Shown piece by piece: positions 57,340-64,000 of a stretch of DNA of 64,000 bases. The stretch spans positions 4,523,202 through 4,587,201 of the forward strand of contig NW_020653200.1 in the NCBI RefSeq assembly GCF_003589595.1, in the 5' to 3' direction. Each line of letters opens with the position of its first letter. The stretch's first letter is position 1. This stretch comes from Hyposmocoma kahamanoa. Taxonomy: Eukaryota > Arthropoda > Insecta > Lepidoptera > Cosmopterigidae. The notes beneath the pieces were generated by a model. That model did no database searches. It saw nothing but the letters and a program-made list of their open reading frames with translations, and was not told the DNA's origin. The translations under genes and the position numbers were made by a program.

Positions 57340-59050
57340 TTAACTGTCATAGTTGTTTTAAACGCGCCTCACGCCTTGCAGTAAATAATAAAAAAAACGG
57401 AGTTTACCTCTTTTTAATATTTGCATTGAACATTTTAAAACACTCTGTAGCCTTAGAATAATTATTCCAAGTCTGTAGCATACTCTGAGCGAATATTTTT
57501 GAAATTTCATTTTTAAGATCTTACAATCTTCTGCGAGATCTATAAAAATGCTATTACGAAATTACATTAACGTAGATAGCTCTTAAAGTATACAATATAA
57601 GGTTCAAACAGAATGTCACTAAGCCGATTTGGTTCAAACAGAATGTCACTAAGTCTACTAACACGAAACAGCTACGGAACACTAGGCCGCTTTTATACGA
57701 AAAAGCTACAGAGAAAATTCAATTCCCGATAATCTCCGGGATTTATACTATCATCAATTTTGTTTTAATAATAATACCACCATTTGATTGTATTTTTTCA
57801 TGTATGTAGTTTATAAAAAAAACAGTACAGAAAAGACTGTTCTGCCTTTCCCATAAAACTTGCAGTAAAAGATCCAAAGTCATAAAAGATGAACATTCAC
57901 TCGTACGTTTAAGCCATTTGGTCAAAAGCGTGGAAAGAGAAGGTTCATAAAGCTGCGTTTAATATTTCAAAAGTCTGTGCGGAATTAAATTAAATCGTAC
58001 CCAAGAGAATCCATAATGCAGCGGAGAAGCATGAAGTGTGAAAGCGTGAAGCTTTATATTTTAACCTAAACTCCCCTTTGCATTGTCGTAGGAAATCCTA
58101 AAAAAATGTGTTTTAACATGGGCTTAGGTATGACACTCTTTATAGTCACTTCAGATCTATCTATTGGCTTTATTCTCTGTGGAAATTTTGTTTCATTTTT
58201 ATTATTAGTCTGCATAGGTCCAATTTTTATTGTGTAATTTGATTAATAGTCTGTATCTTGTTTGTATCTGTAAATTCAGTTGTTTCATTTTTATAAACAG
58301 TAGTTTAAAAAAATAAATATTTAATAGTCTGCTTGCAAAGCGGCACGTTCCCTGTCACTGACGGTAACTTTTGCATTTCCTATCAAATTTATCCAATTAC
58401 TTTGCTCAACGGGTAACCTGAAACTTATCTATCGTAAAAAGTTTTTAATCGCAAATAACAAATTTTTGTTACCACAACACTACCGTTACAATATTTCATG
58501 AGGTATCAAAATTTACGTTAATAATGGATATCTGAAACTTTGTTACACTTTTTAAAATAACACGACTTTTTCAATGAAGACCTGGTTTATAGGATAAATC
58601 GATTCGGTGCGGTCTTGAATACACCGAGGAAAATTAAACTTCCGAATACATTTGAAAAATAGGTTTCATACTTAAAAATGCAAGGCATTTAGGCTGTTAA
58701 AATATGAGATTTTAATCAAGTTGTTTCTGAACATAAATGATTAAATAATAGTTTTTTTTATTAAACTTTTTTAAATTTTTATTTTTATTAGGGGCACATT
58801 ATTATATATATATAATAGTTCGAGACACATTCCCATAATGAAAACCCTACTGCAATATCGTGTTGTATAAAGCTAGATAGCGATAGAGGCAGCTATCTTG
58901 CATTTCACTGTTTGCTCAATATGGAATTTAAATGATATTATTATCCATTGCCCGGACGTAGGACCACATAGCCGGTTCATAAATTTTGCATTGAGTTTAT
59001 ATCTATGGCTTTATAATATATACATATATATCTTTATATAATACCAAGTG
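57340..59050. other. Interval without a recognised gene; one short tandem duplication
   Basis: ggttcaaacagaatgtcact followed by aag occurs twice with a 30-bp period (57601-57653). 58490-58925 shares a diverged repeat with 12597-12860. Otherwise featureless. Confidence 0.45.
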
Positions 59051-59057
59051 ACGGGGC

Positions 59058-59268
59058 TAACAAGTCATGCGCTTGGTGGTGAGTGATACGCCTATCACTC
59101 AGAGCTTTAAATCGCAAATATCTTAGGGGCACTGCCACTTCGCCCCTCACCCTGAGACATAAGTTAACAAGTCCCATGTGCCTGTAATTTTACTAGCACC
59201 CTTACCCTTCAAAATCGGAACGCGGTAATGCTCACATTATTGCTTGGCGGCAGAAATAGGTAAGCTCT
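59058..59268 (-). repeat. Interspersed repeat family R5, copy 5
   Basis: Minus-orientation blocks tttaaatcgcaaatatctta, ctgagacataagttaacaag, tcccatgtgcctgtaatttt, cccttacccttcaaaatcgg and attgcttggcggcagaaata. Confidence 0.75.
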
Positions 59269-59455
59269 ACTGTTACATAGGCCGGGTACTCATTAGCGAA
59301 CTGTAATTGCAACGTGATTGACACAGTAACGAGGTTCTAATGTGTACGCTTGAATCAGACGACTCACTGCGAACCGCACGCGTTCCGCTTGCGGCAATCT
59401 CGCGAACCACGTACGCACTATGATATTTGGTCACATAACATGCATCGGCATTGAT

Positions 59456-59669
59456 TATATAACCAGATGTAATGAGACGAAATAAGGGCCATTCATCCCT
59501 GGCAACTCATCAGGCAAATGGGCCTTATATTACTTTTTAATAATAACTCTCGTTTGCGCTGAAATCATAAATTAGAAAACTGAAACAGTACTGCGCCAAT
59601 AACTGATCTATACGTACGTCTCCGTATATTCCAAAAATATTCTGTGTTTATTGAAATAAAGATAATACC
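59456..59669 (-). mobile_element. Inverted-repeat element M6, copy 3 (one half only)
   Basis: It starts tatataaccagatgtaatga and follows the 46821 copy (ggcaactcatcaggcaaatg, ctcgtttgcgctgaaatcat) until aaagataata, where SINE S2 sequence begins. The other half and right terminus are missing. Confidence 0.8.
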
Positions 59670-59671
59670 AT

Positions 59672-59796
59672 TACCACAACACCCAGATCCGAGACGATAT
59701 AGAAAAGTAAGTTTTCTTCATTGACTCGGCATCGACCGGGACCTGAGAGATGGCGATACCATGAAAACCGGTGTGTAAGCCACTTGACAAAGGAGG
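59672..59796 (-). mobile_element. SINE family S2, copy 2 (partial)
   Basis: accacaacacccagatccga, then gacctgagagatggcgatac and accggtgtgtaagccacttg. The 3' tail present in the other copies is absent at the junction with M6. Confidence 0.75.
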
Positions 59797-59929
59797 TCAT
59801 CATAATAATTGTTCTATAATGTGTTTTTCAAACAACCACTCCAATTACCTGGACTCAAACTAAGGAATTTCTTGTACTGTGAGTACCAGAGCAACGGAAT
59901 TCACTCCGGGGCATTACCCGGAACGTCTA

Positions 59930-60047
59930 AGCATGAAACAATTTAGAAAAGTAAATTTCCCAAATGGTCCTACCGGAAATCGAACCGGGACTTCCTCATC
60001 CAGCGCCCACATAACAAACCTTTAGGCCACCGAGGTCGTCAAATGTA
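59930..60047 (-). mobile_element. tRNA-derived SINE related to S2
   Basis: On the minus strand gacgacctcggtggcctaaa (head), B box cccggttcgatttccggta, then ttactttt and ctaaattgtttcatgc. It has the same first 12 bases as S2 but another body. Confidence 0.65.
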
Positions 60048-60059
60048 CCTATATCATGA

Positions 60060-61320
60060 TGTCAAAATAATGAAAAAATTAAAAAAAATGAGTAGGAATA
60101 GAATGAAAAAATAATATTTGTATAACAACGGACTGGGCTGTATGATCCTAATATTATTGCCCTCAAAGAAAAAAATCCTGTATTTGTACTATATCTCCTT
60201 TTCCTTTTACATCACAATCTAATTTCATGTGAAAACCATCTTGTGTTTGCTTTAGCTAATTTGTTGACTGCTATTACAGGAAAACACAGTTTGTATAAAT
60301 GTTTAAATATGTCGCATCATGGCTAAGGAGCGTTCATATCTATGGGAGCATTTATGGAGATTAATCATATTTATGAGATTGTTTGATGATTTTCTAAGTA
60401 GTAGAAACAAATTTTTCGTCTTTCGGGACAGGCAAACATTTGATTGGCTATACTGTCAGATCTTTAGATTTAAATTTTTCTTCAGTAATTAAATTTTCAA
60501 ATGCTTTTTCGCGGGAAATAGTAATGTCTTTACTAGTATTTATGTGGTCTGTGGCCTTTACGGAGGCCTTTTCGAAACTCTCAATTTTCTTTGTATACAA
60601 ACGTTACGTCAGTTTGACAGCTCAAATTTGGTGAGACCGCAAGGAGAATGGCGCTGCTGTCGTTTGGACGTGTTCAAAATAACACATATTAAAGAAAGGG
60701 ACGGAGAATGCTTTATAAATGAGTGCTCATCGACAAGATGGGCCTTTTGATGTTAACTACTTGGAAAGTAAACAACCGTGTGGTTCTCGTCTCGTTGCGA
60801 ATTCGGCACGTGACATTTTAATACCCGTTTTAGTGTAATTTGTCTTTTGTACTTTCGAATTATTAAAGTGAATAAACGAGTTAATTACAATTCTCGAATG
60901 TTATTTTAATCGTCAACTGAACGAAGTGATAAATGGGAGGTGTATCCTGAACACATCCCTTTGGGATTCTCCAACAAATATATTGGAGAACCTCTAATTG
61001 TCGATATGATTTGAACCTGCGCTTTTACTAACCAATTTACCGATTTTTAATGCGGTGTTTAGTGATTTGGAAAAAGGTCACTGATTTTTTTTGATACAAG
61101 TTTAATTTTAATTTAATTTCACATAAAAATAATGGAATATCAATTGAATAAAAATTTTAATATATGTATATATGTAATATGTTCAGACTATGTAAAATAT
61201 GCATATTACTTATGAAAATCCCTGACATCGAATGTCGCTACATAGAGAACTCACAGTTACAGTAACACCATTGATAATGAAATAAATAAATAGTCGAAAA
61301 CGCAACAGGTTTCTCACCTA
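60060..61320. other. Interval without a recognised gene
   Basis: On the minus strand a 52-codon stop-to-stop frame (about 60450-60606) reads KKIESFEKASVKATDHINTS and SREKAFENLITEEKFKSKD. It is charged and coding-like but has no Met, no clear splice acceptor and no recognised family. Confidence 0.25.
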
Positions 61321-61324
61321 CAGC

Positions 61325-61653
61325 CCCAATTTCTGAACATTTGATAGGTGTTCTTTCATCTTTTTCTTGAAAAGTTTTTTTGAGATGGTATTATGTACAG
61401 AAGGTGGTATGTTGTTCCAACATCTAGTGGCTAAATACCTAAAACTTCCTCAAAAGGCAGCGGAACCATATTGTGGCGTCACAAGGACAAATATCCGTGT
61501 TGAACTTGCCTTAAATCGAGAATTTACATCAGAAGCCCAAGTGAGTTTCTCATACAGATAATCAATCATGTGAAATCGAACAACATCAAACAGAAGCCCA
61601 GCTAGATGCAAATTCAGGCGACCATCGATTTTTAGGATATTAGAAAACATCAT
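61325..61653 (-). mobile_element. Non-LTR retrotransposon C-terminal fragment
   Basis: Minus strand: GRLNLHLAGLLFDVVRFHMI, DYLYEKLTWASDVNSRFK, TRIFVLVTPQYGSAAF, then after a frameshift FRYLATRCWNNIPPSVHNTI and KKMKEHLSN. The pattern 'R.S.T......P.YG..AF...a...WN.LP..i......F...L...L' is the C-terminus of jockey/CR1-type ORF2 proteins. It is cut at its upstream side by the S2 SINE at 61655. Confidence 0.65.
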
Positions 61654-61654
61654 A

Positions 61655-61848
61655 TATGTTGCTCTGATCCCAAAACTCTTGTGTTATGGAAATCGGAAAC
61701 AACGAAGGTACCACGGACACTCAGACCCGAGACAATATAAAACAGTTAGTTTTTCTACATTAACCCGACCGGGTATCAAACCTGAGACCTCAGAGATAGC
61801 GACATCATGAAAACCGGTGTGCAAGTTACTCAACCACTGAGGTCGTCA
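61655..61848 (-). mobile_element. tRNA-derived SINE family S2, copy 3
   Basis: It matches copy 1 over its full length: gttgctctgatccc, ttgtgttatggaaatcggaa, cagacccgagacaatataaa, ctgagacctcagagatagcg, accggtgtgcaagttactca and ccactgaggtcgtc. Confidence 0.8.
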
Positions 61849-61849
61849 T

Positions 61850-62580
61850 AAAAAAGTTTCAATAGTGTTTACCTGAGGATTAACGTTTTCATTTTACATT
61901 TAGTTAAGACTAATATTAGAAAGTTGTAGCTAATTTGCAAAAATGGAGTAAGAAATCTCTTAAATCAAGCTTAATTACGAGATACTTAGACGGTTTGAAC
62001 CCAATGAGAACAGAGTTTTTGGGCAAAAATAATCAATTTACAAAAAGCCTTGGTATTGCCGACTCATCGGGAATCCAGATTAATATCCTTTCCGCATCTT
62101 TGACTTCCTTACTTTGTTTAAAAAGAACACAGCTTCCTTCAATCCAATGAAAGCTATTGAAGATTTTTCATTAAATAACTTCAAAGAGATAATATCGTAA
62201 ATTGAACGAACGTGTAGTCGTTTATAACGATTGTTGGAATATTTGTGTTTTAATTAATACATTTCAAAATGATAATTGAATTATGTAGCACAATATAGGG
62301 ATCGCTACTAGAATAATTTGAAAATTACCTCGGTAATCGGCGTACATACGTGAATAAAGCAGTTGAATGAGAGAAGTTTAATTGAGGTGGGCGATACGCA
62401 GGGTTTAATACACGGAAGATGTAAACAATGGAAGAGCCTTAAGCCTCGATTACTGCACAACCACTGGCGCCAAAACTCATACTATCATTTATAAGTTTAT
62501 TGATTGTCACGATGTTTGACCAGCATGATATTCAATTCTTTTTGAGAAATTATTCCAATAGCTCGTAATAATTATTGATT
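61850..62580. other. Interval without a recognised gene
   Basis: The plus-strand frame at 61935-62150 has no recognised family and no credible start. Confidence 0.35.
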
Positions 62581-62584
62581 AGGT

Positions 62585-62760
62585 AATACAAAGATCGAAC
62601 ACTAAGAAAAAATTCCTTCGATCCGGCTGGATTCGAACCGACGTCTTCCAGTAAACCGTGTCAGACGCTATGTCAACTAAGACACGGAGCGAACTAGCGG
62701 ACCTTAAGAATTTTTCTATATGCTTGTAGCAGATCTTTGCTTTTCGTTTTTAACGACTTT
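62585..62760 (-). mobile_element. tRNA-derived SINE family S3, copy (minus)
   Basis: On the minus strand: ccgtgtcttagttgacatag, B box gacgtcggttcgaatccagc, then ttttttcttagtgttcgatc and tttgtattacc. The 3' AT-rich end is shorter than in the other copies. Confidence 0.8.
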
Positions 62761-63071
62761 TTTAAGATATTTCATTCAATGTTTTGCCATCTAGCGGTAA
62801 TATCTGAAAGACGTCGAATAATTATCGACTTTTAACGTTCACCAAAAAACGTCGACCTTATTGCAGCGGTACCTATAAGGTTTACTTTCGTGTCTTATAA
62901 CAAAAAATCTATTAAGATAAACTGAAAATGTAAAATTTATTAAAATTACATAAAATAAGACTTAACGATGATATGAAACACCATCATGGATATTATAATT
63001 TTTGCACTCCCGAGTAGCAAAACAAGGTGTTTTTCCACGATTGTCGAGGTTGTGCGTAACATAATTGACAA

Positions 63072-63117
63072 AGCGAAAATGACGAACGGAGCTTGAGCTC
63101 CGTCCGCCATTTTCGCT
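63072..63117. repeat. 22-bp-arm hairpin, GC-rich
   Basis: agcgaaaatgacgaacggag followed by ct (63072-63093) pairs with ag followed by ctccgtccgccattttcgct (63096-63117) at 20 of 22 positions around a TG loop. Confidence 0.75.
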
Positions 63118-63125
63118 CCGAGCTG

Positions 63126-63153
63126 AGTCCCGTGTACTTGAGTACGCGGGACT
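63126..63153. repeat. 13-bp-arm hairpin beside the previous one
   Basis: agtcccgtgtact (63126-63138) and agtacgcgggact (63141-63153) match at 12 of 13 around a TG loop, the same loop as its neighbour. Confidence 0.7.
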
Positions 63154-63514
63154 CCGCGTATTGTTGGCATACGTGCCGTTCTACTGTATTTATTGTTCTG
63201 TGGTTTAATATTACGACTAAATATACTATGTCAATGATACATGCAACATCTTTGCCGATGGGTCGGTACGGTACATCAATTTGCATATTGTCGGTTAAAT
63301 TTGAAAATCTCGTAACTCCGTTTTTGAACGATATCCCATTTTTACTCTTCAAGCGCAATCAAAGTTTAAAATGTAATTCTAGACCGTTTTTTAGTTTAGA
63401 CCATAGACAATATAACATTTTAAAATAAAAAAGTTATTTATTCGTTTAGTGATAAAAAACGAAAGAGCCTCAGCCTGCGACGCGTGGTCGATTTCAGGTT
63501 ACGGGGTGTGCTTA

Positions 63515-63610
63515 TGCTCTTCGGTGGCACAGTGATTATTACTATGGGCGCTTGTTGAGGAGGTTCCAGATTAGATCCCTGATTTGAGCCAATTTATGAA
63601 AAAAACGTTT
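63515..63610 (+). mobile_element. Possible tRNA-derived SINE head
   Basis: gtggcacagtgattattact (A-box-like), then gaggttccagattagatccc (B-box-like). No second copy in the window confirms it. Confidence 0.35.
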
Positions 63611-64000
63611 ATAAGTTGGTTTAGTAGAAATTCCCTAGTTTAAGACCAGAAATATGGAGTGATTGTCTGGCACTTTTTCCGTAAATACTTCTTTTTTTGG
63701 CATAGCTTCCAAGAAAAAAGAATCTAACAGAGAGACGGTCGAGATACAACAACGCTATAAGTATCTTATTTCCACTACATCGGAAAGTATGCCTTACATT
63801 TTGAACAATTGTGAGATCTTGTACACGTAATAGAAGCTCCGTATACTACCTACGTGCAGACGCTTCGGGCTTCGCCCTCCGCTAGACCTCGGCGTACGGC
63901 CTCAGCACTTGTGACTTTACAAAAATGACATGGCTCTTAATGGCGGCCATATAGACAAATGGCAAAAAGTAAATTTTGACTGCAAATTATTATTAAACAC
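63611..64000. other. Interval without a recognised feature
   Basis: A GC-richer patch at 63850-63910 (cgcttcgggcttcgccctcc, a self-complementary stretch) resembles other small foldbacks. Nothing else is seen. Confidence 0.35.

Noticed and set aside
1..64000. CRISPR arrays, operons, ribosome binding sites, rRNA genes
   Set aside because: None seen; the sequence is eukaryotic and all repeats found are transposon-related or simple.

Overview
The window reads as animal nuclear DNA, most likely from a moth or butterfly (Lepidoptera). It is AT-rich, has widely spaced exons with GT-AG introns, and is crowded with decayed retrotransposons, tRNA-derived SINEs and short inverted-repeat elements of types common in lepidopteran genomes. 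There are no operons, CRISPR arrays or prokaryotic features. One assembly gap of 400 N lies at 40746-41145.

One host gene is recognisable. Six minus-strand exons (46114-45890, 34973-34800, 23681-23561, 15967-15872, 12250-12105, 6958-6828) join in matching splice phases into about 297 codons of the SCY1-like pseudokinase 2 (SCYL2/CVAK104) kinase-like domain, from the beta3 strand to the end of the C-lobe. The first exon(s) lie above 64000 or were not recognised, and the C-terminal part lies below position 1. Nearly everything else is intronic or intergenic to this gene.

Mobile elements by region. 1-6.8 kb: a jockey-like reverse transcriptase remnant split by a SINE, several hairpin repeats, and a 484-bp inverted-repeat element beside a SINE. 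7-17 kb: two long hairpins at 8.2 kb, a cluster of short repeats at 10.2-11.7 kb, and jockey-like and other non-LTR scraps at 12.9 and 16.4 kb. 17.6-21 kb: a foldback element next to a nearly full-length but heavily mutated jockey-like ORF2. 23-30 kb: repeats including one 34 bp from a splice donor, a 216-bp foldback element, and a 97-bp tandem repeat. 30-39 kb: two RTE-clade fragments, a non-LTR scrap and four SINEs of one family. 42-48.5 kb: a non-LTR RT with a pentanucleotide tail, plus inverted-repeat elements. 54.4-55.8 kb: a Penelope-like element with a YVDD reverse transcriptase and a GIY-YIG endonuclease. 55.9-57.3 kb: a Tc1-like DD34E transposon with matching termini and an intact catalytic triad but no recognisable DNA-binding N-terminus. 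59-64 kb: SINEs and another non-LTR C-terminus.

No clearly new multi-gene system was found. The observations most worth checking are the proline/glutamine-rich insert in the SCYL2 kinase-like domain, the Penelope-like element with its scattered terminal pieces, the Tc1 element, and several uncharacterised hairpin arrays. Family names rest on recalled protein motifs and on comparing copies inside this window; no database search was possible.
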